DNA of 43,311 nt from DATCIH01 sp036507955. Its GTDB lineage: Bacteria > Bacillota > Clostridia > Clostridiales > Clostridiaceae. This document shows positions 8,085-15,857 of this stretch, in pieces (positions within the stretch are counted from its first letter, which is position 1; every line of letters begins with the position of its first letter). Location of the stretch: the NCBI GenBank assembly GCA_036507955.1, contig DATCIH010000030.1, positions 1-43,311 of the forward strand, written 5' to 3'. The notes beneath the pieces are model-generated. The model searched no databases. It was not told the origin of the DNA and was given only the letters and a program-made list of their open reading frames with translations. The position numbers and the translations under genes were made by a program.

Positions 8085-8912
8085 CTATTTTGGAGGTCTT
8101 ACCCCTTCAAGAAGTTTCCAGGTGTTCAAGCCAAAGGTATATTGAAAATGAGGCAAGTCAACAATGCTTTTAAAAGTTCCACCCCACTCCAGACCCACTC
8201 GTTGTCCTATCTGGCCCATCTTTTTATATTCATTTATGTTATTTGATATCCTGCCATTTTCATATATCACAGCGTCAAAAGCTAATCCCCAGTTATGATA
8301 AGAATCTCCGCCTCTGGCATTGGTAACTGTATGACCTGGAATGGTTCTACCCTGAGCATATAATCTATCTTGCTCAGCCCAGCTTCTAAATGCATTACTA
8401 ATACGGATATTTAAATTGTTGGCATGAGCCAATTCAAGAAACCGCCCTGCAAGGAAACCAACATATGGATCTAGCGAACTTATCGCACTTGAGCTTGGGC
8501 GATTTTCAAAATTATCCTTTGGATATGGGTTAAACATTTTTTGCCTTGTCCTTGGATTTACAATGCCATCCTGATAAAGCTTATTATTTTTTTGGAATCT
8601 TCTTAGTGCATTTATTGTAGCAGGACCAAACCATCCATCAACTTGTGCTACATTATATCCTCTCAGAGTTAGCTCTCTTTGTATTGCTTTGACATTTTCA
8701 ATAAGTACATACCATGTAACGGGTGTGACAATTCCACTTCGTTTTATCTTAAACCTGTCCTGGAAATTTTCTACTACATTCTTTGTTTTCGTATCAAAAA
8801 TACCATTAGTAGCAAAATTATTGTAATTAAGGCCTAATCCATTTAAATTCATTTGGAGTCTTTTTACATATGGTCCTACTGAACCTAAACTCAATGTTGA
8901 CAACACAGGCAT
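8085..8912 (-). CDS. Peptidoglycan L,D/D,D-peptidase with two peptidoglycan-binding domains (M15, CwlK-like)
   Basis: Cell-wall hydrolase of 275 residues. Two PG_binding_1 repeats occupy residues about 5-60 and 66-120 (second one VDGWFGPATINALRRFQK). A peptidase M15 domain follows at about 145-265 with the zinc and catalytic signature SYHNWGLAFDAV and the later DLPHFQ. No signal peptide is visible, as in many phage-type or non-classically released endolysins and the sporulation-linked CwlK-like enzymes. The start ATG at 8912 follows AAAGGGTAGG. It is convergent with the lactate unit. The likely substrate is the L-Ala-D-Glu bond of the peptide stem; that is inferred from the M15C type. Confidence 0.85.
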   Translation of the reverse strand: MPVLSTLSLGSVGPYVKRLQMNLNGLGLNYNNFATNGIFDTKTKNVVENFQDRFKIKRSGIVTPVTWYVLIENVKAIQRELTLRGYNVAQVDGWFGPATINALRRFQKNNKLYQDGIVNPRTRQKMFNPYPKDNFENRPSSSAISSLDPYVGFLAGRFLELAHANNLNIRISNAFRSWAEQDRLYAQGRTIPGHTVTNARGGDSYHNWGLAFDAVIYENGRISNNINEYKKMGQIGQRVGLEWGGTFKSIVDLPHFQYTFGLNTWKLLEGVRPPK

Positions 8913-9013
8913 ACATATATACCTACCCTTTCTTAATAATTGGATATTCTACTACATTATATGTAATGCTAACATTAATGGTGAACTCCCAATTTGATTT
9001 AAAAGCACTCTAA

Positions 9014-9547
9014 TTAATCTTCCTTTTGGTTATATCTATTGTTCTTTAAATCATCAATAAACTTGTCTACTTCTGGTAAATTATTTAAGATAATAACATT
9101 TTTTTCATCTGAATACTTTTTTAGCTTATCTAAAATTTTAGGTTTTTGATTTTTATTATACCCCCATACCCACCTAATAAAATCAATGTCCAATTTTTCC
9201 AAACATCCTTCATTCATATCTGGTCTTGACTTCCCCTGATACATCAATCTACGCTTTACGATTCTATAAATACAAAGGTACATCGGCAAATTAAGAAAAA
9301 TTATCATGTCAGCATTTTCCAATCTAATATCTAAGGTTCTTCCATAGTTCCCATCAATAATCCACTCTTCTTTAGAAACAAGATTACCTACTAATTCATC
9401 CCACTCATCTTTCGGAGTAGGAACCCAACCTGGTTTCCAATTTAGTTTGTCTAAATGATAGACAGGAATATTTAATATTTTACCAAGGCTTCTTGAAAAG
9501 GTTGACTTACCTGCTCCACCACATCCAATAACAGCAATTTTACTCAT
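9014..9547 (-). CDS. P-loop kinase-like protein (topology-modulation/FlaR-related)
   Basis: Small adenylate-kinase-fold protein of the group annotated as DNA topology modulation protein FlaR; the true substrate is not known. It has a P-loop GCGGAGKSTFSR near residue 8, YHLDKLNWKPGW, WIIDGNYGRTLDIRLENAD near residue 65, and RIVKRRLMYQGKSRPDMNEG, which carries lid-type arginines. The ATG at 9547 was chosen because AAAGGAT lies at a proper distance upstream; a TTG three codons earlier would overlap that site. It stands alone, with a damaged small membrane-protein gene upstream. Confidence 0.8.
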   Translation of the reverse strand: MSKIAVIGCGGAGKSTFSRSLGKILNIPVYHLDKLNWKPGWVPTPKDEWDELVGNLVSKEEWIIDGNYGRTLDIRLENADMIIFLNLPMYLCIYRIVKRRLMYQGKSRPDMNEGCLEKLDIDFIRWVWGYNKNQKPKILDKLKKYSDEKNVIILNNLPEVDKFIDDLKNNRYNQKED

Positions 9548-9593
9548 GCTTAACAAATCCTTTCGAATAAATAGTCAGAGATATTTCACAATA

Positions 9594-9984
9594 TTATGAA
9601 GACTTATTCTCATTAATAAAATATCGTTTCGATGAGAAAGTGATTATAAACCCTAAAATTGATATTATATAACCCGGTGTATTATAGGATTGTACATTTT
9701 GTGTTAATAAAAAAATCATAGATACTACGAAAAAAAATAAATTATAAGCTATCATCATCCAATAACCCCAACTTCTTAGCCTCAGAAATCCATAAGATAT
9801 TATTAGAAGACTTATAATCATTAATATTTTAATTATACCCTCTGAGAAAGTTGGTGTAGGGTAGAACTGGACTCCTAATTGTTCAATAAATTTTGGTTTT
9901 GGTAAAAATGAAACTATCAGCAGGAATATATTAAGGATATTTAAATCAACAATAAAGGTTACTAATACTGGTCTTTTACTTCAT
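9594..9984 (-). pseudogene. Small membrane protein with N-terminal frameshift
   Basis: The frame contains 75 codons from an internal ATG at 9821, but coding sense continues upstream without a stop through a first hydrophobic helix (ILNIFLLIVSFLPKPKF). It then reaches a likely start ATG AAG at 9984, whose next codon is TAA. Removing one T gives MKKRPVLVTFIVDL in the frame of the rest. The restored protein would be about 130 residues with 3-4 membrane helices, function unknown. It is probably a one-base frameshift. The damaged HD-domain gene ends 24 bp upstream. Confidence 0.5.
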
Positions 9985-10553
9985 AAACTTTCCGTACTTC
10001 CCTTTGTCTATTTCACTGGTGGTTTCCATAGTGGTGCATCTATAAATGTGGCCTCTTTAACATTGGGAAGAATATCATACATAGAACAATTCATTTGTTG
10101 TTCAAAATACTCTTTCATTTCAAATGTTGCATTCCAACGTTCCACGGTAAATGAAAATGTTCCATAGCGTCTTGTTGTATTAACAAACCGCTTTTCTAAC
10201 ATGCAAAAGCCTTGAGCATCTGCAAGAGAATCACAAACAATCAACAGTTTATCGTAGTCATCATAAGTTATGTAATTAATATACTTCCTAACAAATTCGC
10301 TTTCTTCATCACTCATATCATTTTTGCCTATTTCTTTTTAAAGTCAGGAACGGGGAATGAATGTGTCAAACAAATTCTACCCACTTCATCCCAACCTTTT
10401 TCCATCACAAAGTTATATCCGTCAATACCATGTCTTCTTGCACTTACACCGTATCTTCTACCTATATCATGAAGAAGTCCTAACACATATGCTTTGTCTG
10501 GGTTAAGATTACTACATTTCTCAGCAATTATTTGAGCCGCTAATCCTACATTG

Positions 10554-10760
10554 TTGAACCCTCCCTCCACCTTTAAAAAGAGGTGGGAGATTCTTTTTTA
10601 TAAGGAAGTTTGCTAATTACTTTTCAACCTAATTTAATTAGGGAGCCTTATTCCTTTTGGCGTGTCCAAGTACGCCCTACACTGTAAGCTAATGCTCGCA
10701 GGCTACATTTAAGCTATTTTTATTCTTATTGGATTTAAATACTCATTGTTAATTAGGTTT
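10554..10760 (-). ncRNA. Candidate omega RNA (reRNA) of the tnpB element
   Basis: TnpB proteins use an RNA made from the 3' end of their gene and the element right end. Here that region holds a GGCGT-loop-ACGCC hairpin at about 10662-10680, a second hairpin CTCCCACCT/AGGTGGAGG near 10562-10585, and the terminal TTCAAC. The bases that follow on the minus strand, AATGTAGGATTAGCGG, belong to the HD gene and would be the guide. The 5' limit given is an estimate. Confidence 0.55.
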
Positions 10761-11976
10761 ATGTTTTTAATATTTGATTTACGCATTATATTTAATGAGC
10801 CATTCACATCTGCATTTAATACAATACCCGTCTGGGATTTATACTGCCCTCGTGATATTCTTTTACCACTAAAAGTATAAGTCTTCTTTTCAGCATCATT
10901 ATAAATAGGAATATTGTCATTTGCTAAAAAGTCTGCTTTTGATGTATAACTTTCTTCTTGCTCAATAAGTTAATATTATATCTTTGGCATTGGTAATTCA
11001 ATTTTTGCTTGATATATCCTATTGGGATATTAACAAAGTTTTGGTTATTAATTTTACCAAGCCTTACTTCTTTTTGAATGGCAAGATTATATCCGACTGC
11101 AATAGTACCTATATTGTTACATAAGCAATAATCAATGATAATCTTAACGGTCTTACTTAGATAGTCATTAACTCTATTATTTCTTTTATACCATAATCTT
11201 CTTTGAGCTTTAGTAGTTGTTTTAATTTTCTGTTTATCTTTAATGCTCTGAAGTCTACTGTTTTCTTTGTTAGCCCATTGATTAATTGATTTTAGCTTTT
11301 TACCATCTATTATAAAAGCATTGCCATTATTGGTAGTACAAGTACATAAGTTACTCACTCCGAGATCAATAGCAAGTGTATTATTTTTATCTAAATTTCC
11401 CATGAATTCTTGGATTTCATATATCCATTGAATTTCAAAGAACCTTGCATTGTCTTTTGAGAGTATTCTAACTTCTTTAATCAGTTTTCCTTTTAAGTTC
11501 GAGGGTATATTAATTTCGACCTTGCCATAAAGCCTTTTAAAGGAAGGTGACATAGGTACTATAAATGTATCTTTTGAAGAGTTAAATTCACCAAAAATAA
11601 GATTGAAATATCCATCTTTTTTCAAATATCTCGGAAGACTAATATCTTTATATTGATAATCTCCCTCTTGAGCCATTTTAATTAAAGCAAAAAATGATTT
11701 CATGTTTCTGTCTACTACTTTAATAATTTGCTGAGCTGAGTTACAATTAAGTTGAGCATAATTCTCATTAGACTTACAAAGATGATAATTGCTTTCGTAA
11801 GTAAGAAACCTTTTTTCAGCAAAGAAACATTGTCTAACATTATACAGTGCTACATTGTATATGTTTTTAGATAAAAAGCATAATTCTTTTAAGGCTTTAT
11901 ACTCATCAGATGACAAGTGCTTAAGTTGCTGCTTTTGGACACCAAACAAAATATCATTAGTAGTTTTTTTAGGCAT
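10709..11976 (-). pseudogene. tnpB: RNA-guided nuclease TnpB, frameshifted
   Basis: The frame from ATG 11976 (ATGs at 11979 and 11982 are also possible) covers most of TnpB: the wedge/REC part, the RuvC-I aspartate in LAIDLGVSNLC, and the bridge region QRRLWYKRNNR. It ends at 10924 with a garbled KKVIHQKQTF. One base out of frame, the expected C-terminus follows from about 10966 to stop 10709: EESYTSKADFLANDNIP, SGKRISRGQYKS and NADVNGSLNIMRK, the last with the RuvC-III aspartate. A missing A after AACTTA explains the break. As it stands the protein lacks the end of RuvC. In transposition tnpB is accessory; it acts as an omega-RNA-guided nuclease. Confidence 0.88.
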
Positions 11977-12299
11977 CATCATTACCTACTTTCTCATTAC
12001 TTAATGCTATTATTATGCCCCAAAAATAATAAAATAATTAGTTATATTAAGCTAGCCTATGCAAGTGAAAACTCACCACTCACTTGTAGAAGATGAGCGT
12101 ACTCTTTTCCAAGAGGATAGAATGCTCTGTCCATGGTCCTTTATTTAGTTGTCCAGCTATCTCTAATTCCTTTTCAGCCATTTCTCTATTTGGAAACATA
12201 TTTACCTCCTATATGTATAACGTAAACTCTGATTTATCGGTTTGGTTTATATAAGATGATATGTTTTTAATACAAGACAGAATGCTGTCAAAAAACAAA

Positions 12300-12503
12300 C
12301 TATTCCAAATAAAATATAAGCTTTTTTTTCTTATCTTCTTTATAGGCTATTAACCCAATAAATAATTGTTGACACCCTAAGCATATAAATATTAACTTTA
12401 CTCCAATTTGGCCATCCAATAGCTCAAACCAAACAAGTATAAGAATTATAAACCCTATTAATATAAAAGGTATACTTACTAACCGTGCTTGCTTATTTTT
12501 CAT
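12300..12503 (-). CDS. Small two-helix membrane protein
   Basis: 67 residues, nearly all in two hydrophobic helices (IPFILIGFIILILVWF at about 11-26, LIFICLGCQQLFIGLIAY at about 37-54) with a lysine-rich C-terminus (KEDKKKK). It resembles short clostridial DUF3953-like proteins, but I cannot assign it firmly. A GGTGGG about 15 bases upstream, overlapping the end of the damaged NUDIX gene, may serve as its ribosome binding site. Confidence 0.55.
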   Translation of the reverse strand: MKNKQARLVSIPFILIGFIILILVWFELLDGQIGVKLIFICLGCQQLFIGLIAYKEDKKKKLIFYLE

Positions 12504-12523
12504 AACTTTTTTTATAACCCACC

Positions 12524-12903
12524 TTACTTATTTAAATTTAAAATATCGCAAGCTCTCTTTAGAAACAACAAGTCTCTACTTTGAATGAATTTTCCAACAT
12601 AATTGTCTGTAATATCCTTTTCAAGTATTGATATAGCATCCTCAAAGGAAACCCATTTTAATTGAAACCCGTTATTAATTTCTTCATTACTTCACGATGT
12701 AAAGTAGTCTCTATATCCTCACCTGCCTCAATTCCTCCCCCTGGCAACTTATGATAGTTGTGTTTTGATACATATAATAATGCTGTTTTCCCTGAATTAG
12801 TTATTACTATGGATCTTGTTGCTTTTCTAAGTTTATAAGCAATGTCTGTGTTTTCACAATTGTAACCAATATCTTTTTCATATATCTCTTTGATTAATTC
12901 CAA
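12524..12903 (-). pseudogene. NUDIX hydrolase with internal deletion
   Basis: The start is TTG 12903 (RBS AAGGAAGTGG). The N-terminal half is normal and reaches the NUDIX box: KLPGGGIEAGEDIETTLHREV. Right after REV the sequence becomes TGAAGAAATTAATAACGGG, which in another frame reads NEEINNGFQLKWVSFEDAI and runs to a normal-looking C-terminus, stop 12524. In relatives about 50-60 residues separate these two parts, including the REXXEE glutamates. The deletion removed them, and the frame is lost: the original frame stops at 12658. The short shared stretch ATGAAG/ATGAAGAA at the junction suggests end-joining at microhomology. The product is not functional as a NUDIX hydrolase. Confidence 0.8.
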
Positions 12904-13014
12904 AATTCCACTTCCTTTTTTTCTATTAAATCCTCATTTATTGTCATACCAACATTATACACATATCTACCTATTACTTCCATAAGACAGGCTACCTAGA
13001 ACTATGTTAAATAT

Positions 13015-13043
13015 TTGAAGCTTCAAGTAATATTCTGTATAAT
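13015..13043 (+). promoter_or_regulatory. Sigma-A promoter for the plus-strand NUDIX gene
   Basis: TTGAAG (13015-13020), a 17-bp spacer and TATAAT (13038-13043). The block from AGTAATATTCTG through the -10 to AATTGT is identical to the promoter before lctP. The -35 overlaps a small inverted repeat TTGAAGCTTCAA. Confidence 0.65.
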
Positions 13044-13099
13044 TGTTTATGAAGATTATTTATATGATTAGTAAGTAAGTTTAAATGGGAGGACATTAA

Positions 13100-13601
13100 A
13101 TGGAACTTTGGGATATACTTGATTTTAATGGGGAAAAAAACAGGTAAGACTGTTGAGCGTGGGAAACCTATGAGACAAGATGAATACCATCTCGTAGTTC
13201 ATGTATGGATAGAAAATGAAAGCGGGGGATTTTTAATTTCAAAACGCACACCAAACAAGGTGACTTTGCCTAACATATGGGAAACCACCGTTGGTTCAGC
13301 AATTGTTGGAGAGGATAGTCTAAAAGCCACATTAAGAGAAGTGAAAGAAGAAATCGGTATAGACTTATCTGCTACAAATGGAAAATATCTTTTTAGACTA
13401 AAAAGGCAGCACAATAACTTCCCCGATTTTGTTGATGTATGGCTATTCAAGAAGGAAGTAGATATTTCGGAAGTTATTTATCAACCTGAAGAGGTTTGTG
13501 GAGCAATGTGGGCAACTCCAAAACACATTCAATCCATGATAAAATCCGGAGAATTCGCCGATACATTTACCTATCTTGAAGATTTATTTAAGCTAGAATA
13601 A
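13100..13601 (+). CDS. NUDIX hydrolase (IPP-isomerase-like) with a +1 frameshift in an A7 run
   Basis: The C-terminal 160 codons are a complete NUDIX core: EYHLVVHVWIENESGGFLIS, TVGSAIVGEDSLKATLREV, KEEIGIDL. The best start is ATG 13100 behind GGGAGGA, giving MELWDILDFNGEKN, the usual opening of this family (MELWDIYDK...KTG). That frame stops at 13145 because the run of A at 13134-13140 has seven bases; with six it continues as GEKTGKTVERGKPM into the core. Without the shift the core can start only at TTG 13119 or ATG 13128, neither with a ribosome binding site. Possibilities are a pseudogene, slippage-controlled expression, or a sequencing error. Substrate unknown. Confidence 0.85.
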
Positions 13602-13605
13602 CAAA

Positions 13606-14502
13606 TTATATAATATTTCTTTTGTTCGCTTCCCCAGTTACCTTAAATGCTATATACCCAACTAAATTCAAAGTGAAAAACATTATAATCCAAATTATAT
13701 GTAATCTTCTTACTTTATAAGCCTTTATACTTGCCCAGACCCCAAAAAGTATCCAATATAATGCAAGGCATATTAAATTTAATCGTGACAATTTATAAGT
13801 AAAATCAACCATGTTATTGAAATCTTTATCTAGGAGCTTAGCTATTCTAATTTCAATATACCAAGTAGCATTACTAGTTTGTACTGAATTCCCGAAAACT
13901 ACATAGCTAGTACTTAATTTTGAAAATTCACCCTTATAATTATAGTCAGAATTGCTATAATTAATATTCATTAAAAAGTCTCCATATATTACATCTTTGG
14001 GTACTTTGATTATTCTAACATCTTTAAGCCTTGTATCCGTTCCAAGAAGTGCCTCCTTACTACCACTAATTATCATATCTATGTTGTCTTTTGTCACACC
14101 CTTGTCCTTTTTTATTCGATTACCAATATGTGAAATTAGATAATCATATTCCGCTTGTCCAGAGTTTTTGTAACTTTTTTCTAAGTAGTTATTTCCTATA
14201 GATTCACATATTAATAAAGCTATTAAAATTGTTAGAAATATCAAAGCTGAAGCCAAAACCCAAGTAACAACCATTTTTCTTATATTAAATATACTAATAA
14301 GCTCTTTTCCAATTTGCTTTTTATCTCCAAATCTTTGCAGCGCTATTTTTATGCTATCCTCTTCAGTATATCCTTCACTTTTAAGTTCATCTATTGTAAG
14401 TATTAAGTGTTCTCTCATCTCTTGCTTTAATATATTAATTTCTTCTGATGTTCCATCCAGTCTTTTATACATTGAGTCAATAAATTTATTTACTTTTGTC
14501 AT
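13606..14502 (-). CDS. Permease-prefix (HAAS-like) domain membrane protein
   Basis: 298 residues. The N-terminal about 70 residues are a charged helical 'permease prefix' domain (FIDSMYKRLDGTSEEINILK, QEMREHL, GYTEEDSIKIALQRFGDKKQ). A membrane helix follows at about 76-98, then an extracytoplasmic region of about 120 residues and two helices at the C-terminus (LICLALYWILFGVWA, LHIIWIIMFFTLNLVGYIAF). The start has GGGGG/TATAG upstream. Such proteins are typically encoded with a PadR repressor, which is found at 15350 together with a frameshifted paralogue. Function unknown; envelope stress or antimicrobial response is usual for the association. Confidence 0.75.
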   Translation of the reverse strand: MTKVNKFIDSMYKRLDGTSEEINILKQEMREHLILTIDELKSEGYTEEDSIKIALQRFGDKKQIGKELISIFNIRKMVVTWVLASALIFLTILIALLICESIGNNYLEKSYKNSGQAEYDYLISHIGNRIKKDKGVTKDNIDMIISGSKEALLGTDTRLKDVRIIKVPKDVIYGDFLMNINYSNSDYNYKGEFSKLSTSYVVFGNSVQTSNATWYIEIRIAKLLDKDFNNMVDFTYKLSRLNLICLALYWILFGVWASIKAYKVRRLHIIWIIMFFTLNLVGYIAFKVTGEANKRNII

Positions 14503-14583
14503 ATCTATACCCCCTTTTAATAGCTTGGCTATGTTTAATAACAGTGTTTCTATTATGCTGCTTATGATTATAAGTAATTTTTT

Positions 14584-15353
14584 TTAGGTTCTATGCGCTT
14601 TTAATTCCCTAAACCATGGAATCTCATCAACTTTTAAAAGAAATAATGCAAATATATTAAGGGTAAAAAATAATATTATCCAAGATACACTGAATTTCTT
14701 TTCATGATAGGTATTTATCACACCCCACAAACCAAAGAACACCCAATAACCCGCAAAACACAGGATACCAATTGACTTCACGTTTGGCATATAATTGGGT
14801 AAAGCCAATTGATTCATAGCATAATAAACTTCCCATTTATTAGTGTTAGTTTCAATTGTTCTAGTATAACCTAACCCGTATAATTCATTTTGAGAAATAT
14901 CCGAAGGATATATGTATCCAGTATTTTTTATATCCTCTTTTGGTATAACATCATTGGCTTACACTTGCCTTCCATAAGTTTAATATCAATATTCCTATTA
15001 AACTCATTGTTATTTGCAACTGATTTATTGCTGTTAATTGTACCAATTATTACGTAGGGTAATAAAGTGGTTAGGAATATTACAAGCAAGAAAATAGCAA
15101 CTTTTAATAAAACTTTTGCAAATTTCTTTTCAGTCTTAAAGACTTTTGATAATTCATCTTCTATTTGCCTACCTTCACCAAATCTACTAATAGCAGTTTC
15201 AATGCTTTCGACTTCACTACATCCTTCTGCTTTTAATCCTTCCACAGTCTCCAATAAATGTTCTTTCATTTCTTGTTTTAATGTTTGAACATCTTCAGAT
15301 TTCCCATCCATATGTTTATATAATAAATCTATATAATTATCAATCTTTTTCAT
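14584..15353 (-). pseudogene. Second permease-prefix membrane protein, frameshifted
   Basis: Paralogue of the 13606-14502 product. The N-terminal piece 15353-14928 has the prefix domain (LYKHMDGKSEDVQTLKQEM, SIETAISRFGEGRQIE) and first helix, then ends KCKPMMLYQKRI. One base out of frame, NDVIPKEDIKNTGYIYPSD continues through to IGILCFAGYWVFFGLWGV and the stop at 14584. A single missing base near 14946 (TGTAAGCC instead of TGTAAAGCC) joins them. The restored protein has about 255 residues. The start codon overlaps the padR stop by 4 bp (ATGA), so the two are translationally coupled. Confidence 0.8.
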
Positions 15354-15688
15354 AGCAATTCCTCCCCTAAGAATGTGTTGATAATCCCTTTAAAAAAACT
15401 CCATTCCTCTTTTCTATTAGATAAATAATTTTCTCCCTCAATAGTAATTTTATAGTACCTACGTCTACCCCCACCACTCTCAGTATCACCCCAATAAGGT
15501 AAAATTAATTTGTTGTTTTCCAGTCTTTTCAAAACAACGTATAGTGTCCCTTCTTTTATCTCAAATGTATTTTTGCTAATACTTCGTATCCTTTTTGAAA
15601 TGTCATAGCCATATAAGTCTTCGCTTTTTAATAGACTCAGTATTATGCTCTCAATATAACCTTTTATCATTTCCTTATCTATTTCCAA
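15350..15688 (-). CDS. PadR-family transcriptional regulator
   Basis: 112-residue winged-helix repressor with the PadR signature: IILSLLKSEDLYGYDISKRI (residues about 13-32), KEGTLYVVLKRLENNKLI, and the wing GRRRYYKITIEGENYL. The TTG at 15688 is chosen because AGGAGG lies seven bases upstream; the GTG three codons earlier overlaps that site. It overlaps the next gene by 4 bp. By analogy with other PadR/permease-prefix pairs it represses its own operon and responds to a small molecule; the ligand is not visible from sequence. Confidence 0.9.
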   Translation of the reverse strand: MEIDKEMIKGYIESIILSLLKSEDLYGYDISKRIRSISKNTFEIKEGTLYVVLKRLENNKLILPYWGDTESGGGRRRYYKITIEGENYLSNRKEEWSFFKGIINTFLGEELL

Positions 15689-15781
15689 ATATGACACCTC
15701 CTTTACTTATTTATACCACAAACTACTCTATACTGTAAAGTAATATATTGTATCTTCCATTAAATATTTCGATTTGGTGAT

Positions 15782-15838
15782 AAAAAAAAGAAACCAGACG
15801 GTAAACAGGAGTTTTTGTTCCCATTTTTGCCTGGTTTT
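15782..15838 (-). terminator. Terminator after the histidine kinase
   Basis: On the minus strand AAACCAG (15831-15837) pairs with CTGGTTT (15791-15797), with secondary pairing inside the long loop. Eight T follow directly. Confidence 0.55.
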
Positions 15839-15857
15839 ACTGACTACTTAACTAATA

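Larger units (their letters stand above)
10554..12119 (-). mobile_element. IS200/IS605-type element carrying tnpB only
   Basis: A 1.57-kb insertion bounded by the two halves of the HD-domain gene. The left end (5' of tnpB) abuts CATTC at 12120-12124. The right end carries a hairpin (CCCACCT ... AGGTGG) and the terminal TTCAAC (10553-10558), as in IS605-group right ends. There is no TnpA transposase, so it was mobilised in trans. No target duplication is seen, as expected for this class. Exact ends are uncertain by 1-3 bases, because reconstruction of the HD gene in frame needs CATTC joined to CAACAATG, or CATTCT joined to AACAATG. Confidence 0.85.
10008..12199 (-). pseudogene. HD-domain phosphohydrolase gene split by an IS element and frameshifted
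   Basis: Three pieces of one metal-dependent HD-superfamily gene. The first runs from ATG 12199 (RBS AGGAGGT at 12204-12210) and reads MFPNREMAEKELEIAGQLNK, GPWTEHS up to about 12120. The second runs from about 10556 and reads NNVGLAAQIIAEKC, then LGLLHDIGRRYGV with the HD motif, to KKK stop at 10328. The third, 10316-10008, reads MSDEESEFVRKYI and YDDYDKLLIVCDSLADAQGF. The tnpB element sits between the first two, right after the HS of the first metal-binding histidine. A missing A at about 10328 explains the break between the last two; restoring it gives FKKKIGKNDMSDEE. The reconstructed protein has about 210 residues. Substrate unknown. Confidence 0.85.

Noticed and set aside
8913..9013. 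Possible regulatory element in the short gap upstream of the M15 peptidase gene
   Set aside because: Only AT-rich sequence, without a clear promoter or inverted repeat.
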